Origin: Rapana venosa
Lineage: Eukaryota > Mollusca > Gastropoda > Neogastropoda > Muricidae
Direction of reading: 5' to 3'
Assembly (NCBI GenBank): GCA_028751875.1
Contig: CM054135.1
Location: 1,932,506 to 1,996,505 of the forward strand
DNA length: 64,000 bases
Within the stretch, counting starts at the first letter, position 1. Each line of letters opens with the position of its first letter. Made by a program: the position numbers and the translations under genes. This document shows positions 32,837 to 44,836 of the stretch, piece after piece. Under the pieces are notes generated by a model. The model had not been told where the DNA came from. It saw nothing but the letters and a program-made list of their open reading frames with translations, and did not search any database.

Positions 32837-33728
32837 AGAAAATAGGGAAAAAGGGGTCAAGCTCAACTACTACTGTTTATATAAAACCAGAGCAACTTGT
32901 GTCCGATTCCGGCTTCGCCTCATCGGACCAAAACTTGCATAGTTTTATATAAAAAACACTAAACAGTTTTACCTTGACCCCCCTTTTTCCTAACTCTCTA
33001 ACTATAAACTGAAAGTAATAACTAATTTATTTTTGATGGGTAAAACATATGTTAAAACAGAAAAAAAGTGCAAAACCTCTGCCCAGGCTCCCATTAAAGC
33101 TAGTGCACTTTATCCGGAATGCTTTAATGAAGCCATGGCAGAGAGATGATTCCGGCATTCCACCTTTGAATGCCGACACAGAAAACACGCATTCGCACAA
33201 CACATAAATTCATTAATGGACAATGACTGCACACATAATATAATAAAACATTATTAACATTAATAATAGTGTGTGTGTGCAATTCCGAGTACAGCAAATC
33301 TCAACCATTTTCAATTTTCCGACTTATCGAAACGAAATAAAATTAAAAATCGGGGACACTACCTGGGACTCGAACTGGAACCACCAACCAAACACCAATT
33401 TGTCTGGCCAAGACGAACAAACGGCAGCAAGTCTGCCACCCCGGAGGCCGAAGAAAGAGTGAAAAATAATAAATATAAAACCTTCTATCTGATGACGTAA
33501 TAGCCAAGCCCCGCCTCTTTTGCACGAGTGTACCTTCCTATGTGTAATAACTTAGCCACCAGTGTGTTAGCAAGAGACATACACAGCAGCTGCAGAGCAC
33601 ATACACAATTATGTGTGATTGTTGTGAGGTATGTGTGTCACTGCATGTTCTTGTGTGTGTTTAAACAAAAAGCATTGGGTTTTACTCGACACAAAATCTG
33701 TTGGTTGTCTGTTTTGAGTATTAGTTTA

Positions 33729-34298
33729 CTATGCATTGAGCTTCTCAGTTTTAGTTTTTATTTCTTTCGCTTTCTTGTCCGTCTGTAATACATCATCTCC
33801 CGAAAGCAATTATTAAACCCATCTCTGTCTTTCATGTGAAAAAATTACAACGAATTTGATTTGTTCACGTAATCTTTTAATATGCTATTATATTTTGTGT
33901 CAGCAACCAAACAGATATCTGTCAGTCTCCCACTGAAAGCGAGCTTAGACAAACTGATCCCTTTTCTTAACAATTCACGCTCTGCTGAGCAGTCGTCTAT
34001 TAAGAAAAGGTCCTGCCTATTTTCAAGAAGCCTGTAGTAGTATTACTAAACACTCACTTAGTCTGTCAGAGGATTGACTATAATTATATTCTCATCTGTC
34101 CAAATTAAATTTTCTCTCTCTCGGTATTTTATTGTTGTGGCAGTGTTGGTCAAAGAAATACCATGAAAACTCGAAATGATTTTTACACTGTTTGTAATAA
34201 GTCTATAAACAAATATCAGTCCTTTGCCACAGCCATTTGTGGCCCACATATTTAGAGAGCAGTGTGCATCTGATTGGTAGAAAACTTAGCTGGTCCAT
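33729..34298 (-). pseudogene. Packaging ATPase, copy B'
   Basis: Same as 17,370-17,939, with the same broken P-loop frame (NGCGKG) and Walker B near 33,987-34,009. Its start lies in TAATG at 34,296-34,300. Confidence 0.72.
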
Positions 34299-34885
34299 TA
34301 GAAACAATTTCTTTTAGTCTGTTTTCCTTCTATGTTGAGCTGTGCATACCATCACTACAAATAGATATATTTTTATGGGCCTCATCATTTTCTTGCTCTT
34401 CTCTATTTGTATAGTTATTCCTTCTGAGCCCGTTTTCAAGGCGTCTTCCGACCATGCCAGCTTATCATCATCTGTTGATCTTAAGTCAACCCACAATGCA
34501 AAAGCTTTAGATGTTTAGGTATTCAAGAAGCCTAACATCATTAGATGTAAAGAATTGCTGTTAACACAGTATGGTATCATTGTGTTGACCAAACCAAAGT
34601 ATTTTCTTACCATCATCAAAGTGTTGATATGTAAATAACCTGAGGCATAGACTTGAATTTGGCGGTCCCATCTATAGTACATGATAAATGTTTATACCGG
34701 ATAATAAACCTCTCACTTGATCTGGAAAAGGGGGTGTGGTTGTTTCTTCAAACGAGCATTAATATTCCGTTTAATGATCTTCCGTGTGTCAATTTAATGT
34801 TCCACACGTATCTGCTATTACTCATCATTTAATGTGGCTATGTAAGGACTCTTTCATAATAAATAGCAAGCCTTGACTATAATGC
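34298..34885 (-). pseudogene. Candidate capsid protein, copy B', N-terminal part missing
   Basis: Only the C-terminal 585 bases of the capsid candidate remain, including RSTDDDKLAWSEDALK near 34,460. The rest is replaced by the LINE that begins at about 34,890. Confidence 0.5.
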
Positions 34886-34889
34886 AAAA

Positions 34890-37770
34890 GGGGGGGGCCG
34901 CCTAAGAAACACCAGGGCCGGTCTTGGTACACTCAGAATTTCTCTTAGTGAGGGAATCAGCCAGTGTGTTAGCGAAGGCAAGACTCAACTTTCCCATTGA
35001 TTTTTACCTTAAAACAAATAACAACGATAAAACGGGGAAGAACATCAAGAAAAGAAAGCGAGGAAAGGAAAGGTGGTGTGAGACAAAGACTAAAAAATTT
35101 GAATAATCGGAAAACCCCGCTACCAACCGTGCTCCTAGCCAATGTCCAGTCCTACGTTCCAAAACCGACGAGCTTCAAGCAAACATCAACTACCTACACC
35201 AATATAACAAAGCCGGAATTCTTGCCTTTACCGAAACCTGGCTGAGTCCCGCCGTACCGAACTGCGACCTCTCCATAGACGGCTTCGGTCAACCCATTAG
35301 GCTTGACAGAGACTCACACGCAACGGGAAGGCACAAGGCGGAGGTTTGTGCTTCTACATCAACGAGCGTTGGTGTGGTGATGTTAAAATTAGAACTACGC
35401 TATCCGTGGAGGACATTGAACTGCTCTCTATTTCGCTCCGGCCTTTTTACTTATCATGGGAATTCCCGCAACTATTTTTTACTTTAGTTTACATTCACCC
35501 CAAAGCAAGAGTGGCTAGAGCAACTGAACATATATTAGATCACCTCCATGTGCTCGATTCTATATCCCCTGATGCCCCTAAGTTTATCCTGGGTGATTTC
35601 AATAATGTTCCCTTACTAAACTACTGAAGAACTATGAACAGTATGTGACCTGCCCTACACGAAGAAACAAGACCTTAGACTTGTGCTATGGGACTGTAGC
35701 AGGCGCCTATAGATCGTTGCCTTTGCCTCCCCTGGGATCATCTGACCACAACTGCGTTCTTCTTGCACCCATGTACCAGTCAGTGTTTCGGTGCCTTCAA
35801 CCCATAGTCAGGACCGCAAAAAAATGGACTGCTGATAGTATAGCTAGTCTGCAAGGCTGCTTTGATTGCACTGACTGGGATATGTTTTATGATGTGTGTT
35901 CAGATCTGAATGAGCTCACTGATGTTATTTGTTCTTATATTTCATTTTGTGTTAGTTGTGTCATTCCAACTAAGGAGATAGCCATTTACCCCAATAACAA
36001 AGGATCTGAAACGTGTTTTAAACAAAAAGAAAGTAGTATTTTACACAGGCACAGAACAACAAAAGAAGGAAGTAAACAAAGAAGTCAAAGCTGCTGTTGC
36101 ACGGGCCAGACGTATATTATAAAATAAGATAGAAGACAAGTTTGCGAAGAACAATTTTCGTTCTGCATGGCAGAGTATCAAAAATATGTCTGCAGTAAAT
36201 ATGGTAGGTGTCCAACATAGGTCAAAGATCAGTTTGCAGGGAGTATGTGATAACAACTTACCAGACCATCTAAACACATTTTTTACTCGCTTTGAAAAGC
36301 ATGATTTCTCAGATGAATTAAATGATCTGAAGCAATCCCTAGTTTCTGAGAATGCGTCATTGTTGATGAAGAAATTATCTGTAAGCACTTAAAGGCAATA
36401 AATATTAACAAATCTCCCGGACCAGACGGTATATGTGGAAGAACCCTGAAATTCTGCGCTACTGAGCTTGCCAGTGTCCTTCAACACCTGTTCCAGGCCT
36501 CACTGGATACTTGTCAGATTCCTGTTATTTGGAAAACTTCCAATGTAATACCTCTTCCAAAGAAACCCAATCCTTCTCGGCCTAACGATTTTAGACCTGT
36601 AGCTCTCACATCTCTTGTGATGAAAACGCTGGAAAAGATTGTAAAATCTCTCATTCTTTCTGCTACAGAGAAAGACCTTGACCCACTGCAATTTGCATAC
36701 AGGTCTCGAAGGGGTGTCGAAGATGCCAAACTATTCATTTTGAACAAGTTGTATAGCCACTTGGAAACACCTGACTCTCATGCCAGAATATTGTTCGCTG
36801 ACTTTAGTTCAGCTTTCAATACAATGCAGCCTCACGTTCTGGTTAACAAAATAATTTCAAAATTTGACGTAGACAATCAACTTGTTCGTTGGCTGATTGA
36901 ATTTTTAACCAACAGACCACAGCGTGTTTTGGCCAACAAAATATCTTCTTCGGTTAGATTTACCTGCACTGGTTCTCGCAGGGTTGCGTCCTCTCACCAC
37001 TTCTGTACATTCTATACACAGATGATTGCAGAAGCAACTATGGAAATTCCTTTCTGGTAAAGTTCGCAGACGATAGTGCTCTGTTATCCCTCTTATCCGG
37101 ATCAGTCTTAGACCATGGTCCAGCCCTCACCGAGTTCGTACACTGGTGTGACGAGGCCTATCTGGAGGCTAAAAGTTTCTAAATAAAGACCTGCCTATCG
37201 ACTTCAGAAGATCAGGGCATACTCCTAAGTATATTATTATCCATAATCAAGAGGTTGAAAACGTTTGAACTATAAGTATCTGGGAACTGTTTTTGACCAC
37301 AAGTTAAACTGGGACGTTAACACTGACGCTATTGTCAAAAAGGGACAACAACGTCTGTATTTTCTGAGGAAACTGAACTCATTTTTTGTAGACAAAAGAT
37401 CCTTTCCTTGTTTTACAAGTCTTACATAGAGAGTGTTCTAAGTTTTGCTTTCATTTGTTGGTACAATAACCTTAGTGTTAAAACAAGATGGCCTGCAGAG
37501 AATTGTAAGAATCTGCTCAAAAATAATTGGAAAAGAACAAAGAGATCTCATGTCGTTTCTGCAATCAGCAGCTTGTACGCAAAGCCACAGCCTTTTGGCT
37601 GATCCTTCTCATGCTTTGTTCCAGAATTTCAAATGTTCCTTCGGAACGCCGTTTTTCAGTGTCCCATCAGCAAAACCAACAGAAAAAGAATTCTTTTGTG
37701 CCAGTAAGCATTCGACTTCTGAATTCAATGATGTTGACTACTAGTTCTTACATTTTCTCTGAATTATCTG
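34890..37770 (+). pseudogene. CR1/Rex-like non-LTR retrotransposon (EN + RT)
   Basis: Endonuclease: LLANVQS near 35,130, a FTETWLS-like stretch near 35,225-35,245, ILGDFNN near 35,590 and SSDHNCVLL near 35,735 (the SDH motif). Reverse transcriptase: SPGPDG near 36,415, PKKPNPSRPNDFRPVALTS near 36,560-36,615, FADFSSAFN at 36,794-36,820, and the catalytic FADD at 37,063-37,074. A C-terminal domain runs to about 37,740. Upstream 34,924-35,100 is basic (KKRKRGKERW), possibly the end of ORF1 or a linker. A handful of frameshifts spoil it, far fewer than in the LINE at 11.9-13.1 kb, so it is a younger or better-read copy. Confidence 0.85.
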
Positions 37771-37774
37771 CCTG

Positions 37775-38011
37775 ATTGTCATTGTTTACGAGTGTAGTCA
37801 ATCCCTAATTGTTGTTTGTGTTGTGTGTGTGGGTGGGTGCGTGGGTGTGTGAAATAAGTCTGGTATCTAGTCAACTGTCTTAAAACATTGAATTCAATTA
37901 TTGGTGTATGGTGTGGGTGTGCGTGGGCGTATTCGCACACACACGTACGTGCGTGTGTACGTGCTGCGTATATGCGTGCGAAAAAAAAATTTTTATGTCT
38001 TCTATCAATGG
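37775..38011. other. TG-rich non-coding stretch before gap
   Basis: GTGTG/GTGGG repeats and a CACACGTACGTGCGTG palindromic patch at about 37,937-37,955. Probably the LINE 3' region plus a microsatellite. No gene. Confidence 0.5.
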
Positions 38012-38511
38012 NNNNNNNNNNNNNNNNNNNNNNNNNNNNNNNNNNNNNNNNNNNNNNNNNNNNNNNNNNNNNNNNNNNNNNNNNNNNNNNNNNNNNNNNN
38101 NNNNNNNNNNNNNNNNNNNNNNNNNNNNNNNNNNNNNNNNNNNNNNNNNNNNNNNNNNNNNNNNNNNNNNNNNNNNNNNNNNNNNNNNNNNNNNNNNNNN
38201 NNNNNNNNNNNNNNNNNNNNNNNNNNNNNNNNNNNNNNNNNNNNNNNNNNNNNNNNNNNNNNNNNNNNNNNNNNNNNNNNNNNNNNNNNNNNNNNNNNNN
38301 NNNNNNNNNNNNNNNNNNNNNNNNNNNNNNNNNNNNNNNNNNNNNNNNNNNNNNNNNNNNNNNNNNNNNNNNNNNNNNNNNNNNNNNNNNNNNNNNNNNN
38401 NNNNNNNNNNNNNNNNNNNNNNNNNNNNNNNNNNNNNNNNNNNNNNNNNNNNNNNNNNNNNNNNNNNNNNNNNNNNNNNNNNNNNNNNNNNNNNNNNNNN
38501 NNNNNNNNNNN
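38012..38511. other. Assembly gap (500 N)
   Basis: 500 placeholder bases. Sequence quality is visibly poorer to its right. Confidence 1.
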
Positions 38512-40199
38512 CCCCTCTTGTTTTTTTTAATCGGGACTCTCTTGTTTATCCCTCGTTTTTTTCTTCCCGTCACCCCCTTTGGTACATTTTCTGCCTTCTT
38601 CTCAATTTCTCCGCCTTTTTTCCAAAAGACTTAAATTTTTAAGATTCTCTCCCATGCTGAAGGGGAAAACGGGCCTACTTCCCAGTCGCTAAACACAACA
38701 AACACTTTTCCTCTATGACAATTATGTTCAATAGTTGCTGTGTGAGCATTCAATGAAGAAGAGGAGGATCAAAAATGTTATATTTGAATTAAAAATAATC
38801 TCATCAACACTTTACACACTTATGAATTCATGCTAAAGGTGTAATTGGGATGATCTCAGAAGCACTAATCCTATAAAATTACTATTTTACTCATGAATAT
38901 GGAATAAGGCAGGAATGGGGAAGAATAACTAATGACATTAAGCAAAACTGTGCCTGTCCCCTCTTTCTTATCTGTTTTCTGCTTTCTTGATCCATTTTTC
39001 CCCCCCCCCCCCCCCCCCCAAACTTATAATACAGCAATTCTTTCCCTTCTGAATTTGATTCCCCGGGGTCTGATTGTTGGGGCCAAAAAAGAAACCCTTT
39101 TTCCCCTCAATGTAAAAACACAATAGTTGCTGTCTTGTTAAAGAAAATCCTGAAAAATGGGGAAAATCCAAAACAATGTCACTTGGTACTTGTTGCAAGA
39201 ACAATTTTGTTTTGTGTGTGTGTTTCCAAATTGATAGAATCAAATTTGAACAAATTGTTAACAAATAACAAGTGTCATATTGCCCTACCTTTTTCACATG
39301 CACTGACTGCCAAAAGCAGCATTACAATAAGCCAAAACATGACTTCGTGCAACTGCTCAGATGCACTCGGCCTTGCCTGGGTAGCCTAGGCCTAGGGTAT
39401 GTTTTGAACCTTTAGGCTTCCTCAAAAGTGATGGGCTCACCCCAAGGGAAGCAGCCCCCAAATTTCACGCAAAAAAAATTGCCATACTCAAATAGTAACA
39501 AAACAATCAAAAATATAATGACAACTTAACCCGTAAATTATCAGCCAATATAACAAGTGTCACAACAGAAGTGTTTTGGCCTTTTTGAAAAAACCAAAAA
39601 AATGTTCTTTTCTACTTTTTCAACAATGTTTTTTTTTTTACTCCCAAAAAAAAAAAATAAAATCTAAAAAAACTGTTGAAAAAAAATAACAAAAAATTTT
39701 TCCCTACCCTTTTCCAAAAGGAAGAGCGCCAAAAGCAGTTAAACCGTGCCTCCATAATTTTGGATGACACAATTTCTCGGAATAGCCCCGGTATCGGGAG
39801 TCTTCTCTTCACTTTTTAAATTTTTGGGGGTCTACACTATAAATAAATACACTCCCCTCCAAATGAAAAGCACGTTTGTGAAAGGCCCCAATCCTAACGC
39901 ACAAATTTATTGACTTTCCCCAACTTATGTAGGTTTAATCTTTCTTTTTTCCGCAAACCTGGCCTAACCTTTAATGTGTTTGTAGTCTGCTAGGCGTAGG
40001 CTCCAACCCATAAAGGGTGCATACCATATTTAGGCTCACACCGGGATTTAAAAAAACACTTTTTTCCCTTTTTTTTTCTATGTAACTCTTATATTCTACC
40101 CCGCACAAAAGGCATCCACAGAAATAAAAACCATTTTTTGTGAAAGACTAGCCTTGACTAAAAATTCTGTGTTTTTGAAAAAATTTGGTATTTTGATTT
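38512..40199. other. Low-quality intergenic sequence, no gene seen
   Basis: Many stretched homopolymers (for example C run 39,001-39,020, A and T runs 39,600-39,690). Contains the third copy of the TAGTTGCTGTGTGAGC motif at about 38,722. The segment 40,080-40,170 resembles 40,950-41,040 in the same direction, which suggests a local repeat. Confidence 0.5.
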
Positions 40200-40815
40200 T
40201 TTTTATTTTTCAGAAAACACTGTACCCCCTCAGCCCTTTTGTTGTCTGCTAGTTTTCCTTACCGAAATTTGCAGCCCGGGGTCAACGCTGTGGGAAACAG
40301 GAAACCTCTTTAGGGTTTTTTTCCAATTTTCTCGTATCCCGGATTGCTCTACGCCCTCAAAACCCCAAAACCAAGTGCACAGTGCTCTTTTTCATCTTTA
40401 AAAAATCGGGAAAAAACACCAACATTTTTTCCCCTCCCCCATACAGTATACTTACCCCCCAAATTTAATACGGTGGTGCCTGAAAAAAAAAAAATCCCCC
40501 CTTTTCCTTTTGCTTTTCTGGACTTTAGGCACACACCGTTTTTAAATTTGAGGTCACGTAGTATCTTGTATAGGTGTGATAAAAAAAATTTTGGTGATTT
40601 TCACAGATTTTTTTAAGCATACAAAAAGGATTGCACTTTTTTTTTTGGATTGAGGACATAGAGAAATCCCATTTGTCACGAGAAATTGGAATAACCATCA
40701 AATGAGTTTGCCTTTTCCTAAGTGTTGCCCCCCGCGCATGCATTTTGGTAAGGAAGCTAGCAGACGACAAAGATGGGGGGAAAATAAAAAAAAAAATTTA
40801 AAACCTACCAAATTT
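40200..40815. repeat. Large imperfect palindrome (fold-back repeat)
   Basis: 40,200-40,500 and 40,515-40,815 are inverted relative to each other. Paired landmarks are ACGGTGGTGCCTGAAA against TTTAGGCACACACCGT around the centre, GCTCTACGCC against the matching GAGGACATAGAG region, and TCTGCTAG against CTAGCAGACGA near the outside. The inner arm also matches, inverted, 55,500-55,735 right of element C. It may be a MITE-like host repeat or the abutted ends of two elements. Confidence 0.55.
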
Positions 40816-41034
40816 GTTCAAATCCTGATTTTGAGTCGGGGCCTGTCTTTTCACAAAAATTGTTTTTTTTTTGTGGATGCCTTAGTATGCGGTATGAAAT
40901 AAGATTACATAAAAAAACAAAAGGAAAAAAGGGGAAAATTTTTTTAATACCTGGCCCTTAAAATTTCTTTCCGCACATAAAAGGGGTCCAAAGAATAAAA
41001 ACTACTTTTTGTAAAAGGCTTGCCTCTACTCAAA

Positions 41035-41815
41035 ATCATGAAGAAAGGGAAAAAGGGGCGTCAACTCAACCACTTACTGTTTTACCAAAACCCAGGAAAC
41101 TTGGTCCGATTTGGTTCCCCTCATGGGAAACCAAAACTTGCTAGTTTTTTTAAAAAAAAAACAGTTTACCTTGGGCCCCCTTTTTCCCCCTTTCTCTACA
41201 AAAACTGAAAGTAATACTAATTTATTTTTGAGGGGTAAAACTAAAAAAATTTGGGTTTTTATGCTAAAACTGGAACAGAAAAAAGGTTGAAGAGGGAGAA
41301 AGAAAGGGGGTAGGAACACCACCCCTCCCCGCTGCTTGAATACACCAGACCGTCGCCCCTCAACACCAAAAAGCGTCAATGGGTTTTGACAACTGAAAAG
41401 GGAGTTTTTAAAAAGGTAGCGCTAGGGTGTCTCCCCCCCCCGGTAAGACTATTAGACATGTTCTTCCCTTTTCCCCAATCACAAGACTAGATAGAACACT
41501 GATTAGTAACAGTGACAAAATTTTCCGCCAAAAACTCTATGTTGTTACAAGGGCCCCACCCTGTTTTGTATTTCCCGCATGTAAGTTGGCATGAAGACTT
41601 TCGAGCTTTTCATTAAAAAAGGTTTTGAAATTTCTTACCTTACCTGTTTAGTTTGTTAGGAAATGTCAAATTTTTTCGCAAAATCGAACAACCCTCACCC
41701 TCCAAAAACACGGGATCTGCGAGTTTTCTCAATGAATATTATGCATAACTGCCAGGGCTGTCCACTAACGAAAATGATGGGGTTCTAAAAAAGAAACGGT
41801 TACCGTAAGGGTGGA
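41035..41815 (+). repeat. Left terminal inverted repeat, copy C
   Basis: Its reverse complement is 54,720-55,490. Landmarks are GGGAAAAAGGGG, a CCGATTTGGTTCCCCTCATG segment, TCTCAATGAATATTATGCAT, and CAATCACAAGACTAGATAGA at about 41,476. The length of about 780 bases is within the range of Polinton-like terminal repeats. Confidence 0.8.
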
Positions 41816-41987
41816 CGTTGACTGCACCATGATTTTGTATATAGGTATAAAACGTTTTTCACCTTTTTCAATGCCTGTTTCGTCTACTCGCTTCACTTCA
41901 CCCTGAAAACAGCCTCACTTTTTAAAAAAAAAAGCTATTGGGTTTACCGACACAATATTTTGTGGTTATCTTTTGGAGTATTTTTTA

Positions 41988-42521
41988 CTATGCTTGGCTT
42001 CTGATTTTGTTTTATTTTTTCTCTTTCTTGTCCGTCTGTAATAAACTTTTCCCCGAAGGCAATTTTAAAACCCCCACTCTGTCTTCATGTAAAAAATTCA
42101 AAACTTTGTTTTTTCCGGTAATTTTTTAATTGCAATTTATTTTTGTGTCAGCAACCAAACCGATATCTGTGCATGCTCCCACGAAAGCGAGTTTAAAACA
42201 AACTATTCCTTTTTTCTTAACAAGTCACCTCTGCTGAGCAGTTCATTAAAAAAGGGTCTCCCTATTTTCAAAGATTTGTAAAGTTTTCTAAACACTCGCT
42301 TAGCTGTCAAGGGATTGACTTAATTATTTCTCATCTGCCCAAAATAAATCTTCTCTCTCCTTTTTTTTATTGTTGTGCATGTTGGCAGAATATAACAATA
42401 AAACCAAAATGATTTTTGTACACGTTTGTAAAAAAATTTCAAAACAAATACAGTCTTGCCACACCCAGTCTGCCCCATATTAGAGGCAGGGCTTCTTTTG
42501 GTAGAAAACTTAGTGGCCCTT
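41988..42521 (-). pseudogene. Packaging ATPase, copy C (badly broken)
   Basis: Aligned by position and flanks to 6,293-6,877. The stop CTA (plus strand) is at 41,988-41,990. The TAATG start region is degraded to CCCTTTAG at about 42,517-42,524. The P-loop region near 42,450-42,480 is still recognisable at DNA level but not as protein. Confidence 0.5.
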
Positions 42522-43654
42522 TAGAAACAATTTTTTTTTTGTCTTTTCCTTCTTGTTGAGCTGTGCACCTCATACAAATAGATTTATTTTTATGGGGGCT
42601 CTTTTTCTTCCTTTTCTTTTTTGGTATAGTTTTTCCTTCGAGCCGTTTTTCAATGGTCTTCCTAAACCCATGCAGCTTTCATCTCTTTGATCTTATAAAC
42701 CCCACATGCATATTTAGATGTTATATTCTTTAAGCCAAACATTTTTAAATGTAAAGATTTGCTTTAAACCATAGGGGAAATTTTGGTTGACCGAACCAAA
42801 GTATTTTTTTTCCCAATCAAAGTTTTTGATATGGTAAATACTGAGCGTAGACTTGATTTGGTTGCCCTTTTTAGTCATGATAAATTTTTAACCCCGGGGT
42901 TTAATGAACCCCCACTTAATTGGAAAAGGGGGGGGTTGGTTTTTCAAACAGCTTAATTTCCTTTTAAATGATTTGCCGGTGTGTTAATTTAGTTCCACAC
43001 AGTTTGTTTTAAAACTTTCATTAAATTTGTCTTGGTTAAAGCACTCTTTCATAATAAATAGCAAGCCTTATGTATTCTTGCAATAAAGCGTGCAAGCCTG
43101 GGGATTAACAACATCATCTCTAAAGATATACAGATATTTTGTACTTTTGGTCAGCGCATGGATGTAATAACACGGCAGTCTTTTAAGGCAGCTCTAGACA
43201 TCTGTCTCTGAGTGCGCCCGAAGAAAGGGCATGTGGAGCTGAGCAGTTCAAACAAGAGAATACAAAACCTTTCCATGGTTTTTGCTAGGCAGCATTTTTT
43301 TCTTTTTTCCCCTTTATCCAAAACCTCTCTGTTTTTTTAGTCCACCCACTCCTGTATCCCTTTGAAAAATAAGATCATCCTTTTTTTTTTTGCATCCTAA
43401 ACAGTATAGAAAAAAAGAAAAGTTGCTTGTTAATATAACTTCCCTGCCTTCCAGTTGACACATTCTTTTTTTAAAAAAGCCCTACCTAAGTTTTCCTACC
43501 ACATTTCTGTTTTAATCAATTTTTATTTGGGGGGGGGGGGAAAAAAAGGGGGGGGGGGGTTTGTAATAACGATTGTCGGCTTTTTCCCCTTTTTTGCCTA
43601 AGGGATTTTTTAAACGCGTATGGATCAAGGATTGCTCCAAAATTTTGTTGCCCC
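42521..43654 (-). pseudogene. Candidate major capsid protein, copy C (badly broken)
   Basis: DNA-level counterpart of 6,877-8,207, with the divergent neighbour start at 43,702. About 100 bases near the N-terminal end are replaced by G runs at 43,528-43,559. No long frame remains. Confidence 0.4.
43528..43559. repeat. G-run replacing about 100 bases, probable artefact
   Basis: Two G runs with an AAAAAAA island lie between ATTTT and TTTGTAATAACGATTG. In copies A (about 8,000-8,105) and B (about 19,015-19,138) this interval holds ordinary, mutually similar sequence. Confidence 0.6.
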
Positions 43655-43701
43655 AATTTTTTATAAGTAGCAAAATAAAAAAAAAAAACAATAATAAAAT
43701 A

Positions 43702-44836
43702 ATGGAAGACTATGATATAGTGGGGACGAGTGTTTACCCGGCTATGATATGGCTGAAGCGACAGCCTCTATAGCCCCTTTTGGCATTCAGAAAGAGGAAT
43801 TATTAGAAAGCAAGTTAAAGATTTTCACACAAGTTTGGGACAACCAACCCCAAAGTATAGCCCCATACTGACTTGATGGGGACAAAAAAGACAACTTTTT
43901 GCTGTAACTGAACGGAAAAAAGGTTTTTTTACAAAGAAAAAAAATCCAAATCATTCCTCAAAAAATAACTCAAGCAGAACAATGTTCTATGCAAAAAAAC
44001 GGTATTAGTGATCCTAATACTAACAACTCCCAAACGCAACCCGTTGCAAAACAAAAAAAGCTGAACAAAACCTCCAAAAAACTTTGAAAGTCAACCACTT
44101 AAAAGCCCTAGCACAGTTGGCAAACACAAAAAACTGAAACTATTCTAGAGTTGGAAACTACTTACACAAGCGAAACACAGCAAAAAAACATAAATGATAA
44201 CCCCTACCCATGCGAGAAATAATGGGGCAAAAATAAAGCACTACAATATTGGGGCAACTGAAAAAATAATTAGCAAAGCTAGGCGATTTAGACCACAATA
44301 GAAAAAAAGAAAAGCAGAACAGATGATGCAAATCTTGACCAGGAAGTAAAAGAAAAATCAACAGCGTTAAAAAATCTGCAAGATGAACCCAACAAATTGG
44401 GGGTTTTAAACAAAAACAGACAACACTACAATCTCGGGTTAGCAAATAAAAGAAACATCCACCAATTCTTTTAAAATAGTAACTAGGGGAAAGAACCCAT
44501 ACACTTTTTCGCACAAGGCTTAACAAGCTAGTATAATACAGTTTACATTCCTTTAACACTTTTGTATGCGTGACGGAAGCACATTTCCCACCTCCCCACG
44601 TCACCACCAACACCTTCACAGATAAAAAGGGGTTGGGAAACAACTGGGTCATTTAGCTGAGCATTAAAAAATTGCCAAAAAGCGGCACGCTTTTCCTGGT
44701 AAATTTGGGTTCTGTTGTTAGTGGCTTTTATAAACGCAGGAAAAGTTGGGGGAATTTTTGGCGAGCTTTTTGGGGCATTACGGGGTTTTAGTTGGGGGTT
44801 TCTTCTTTCAAAAATTAAAGTAAGAAGGCCGCTTAA
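43702..44836 (+). pseudogene. Coiled-coil protein with C-terminal membrane segments, copy C
   Basis: Starts MEDYDIVGTSVY at 43,702 and ends at the TAA at 44,834-44,836. Lys/Glu/Asp-rich pieces lie near 44,325-44,400 (DQEVKEKSTALKNLQDE) and a hydrophobic end near 44,690-44,800. Frames are broken throughout. Confidence 0.5.

Larger units (their letters stand above)
29771..34885. repeat. 5,115-bp duplicated block, second copy
   Basis: Repeats 13,412-18,526 exactly wherever checked. The left junction has a 4-base TTCC-like microhomology with copy B. At the right junction the sequence leaves the block in the middle of the capsid candidate gene and passes, via AAAAGGGGGGGG, into a CR1/Rex-like LINE. 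Confidence 0.95.
32837..34885 (+). mobile_element. Partial virus-like copy B' (left 2 kb only)
   Basis: Same as the first 2 kb of copy B: terminal repeat 32,837-33,064, B-specific subterminal region, ATPase and part of the capsid candidate. It ends abruptly at 34,885. Confidence 0.85.
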
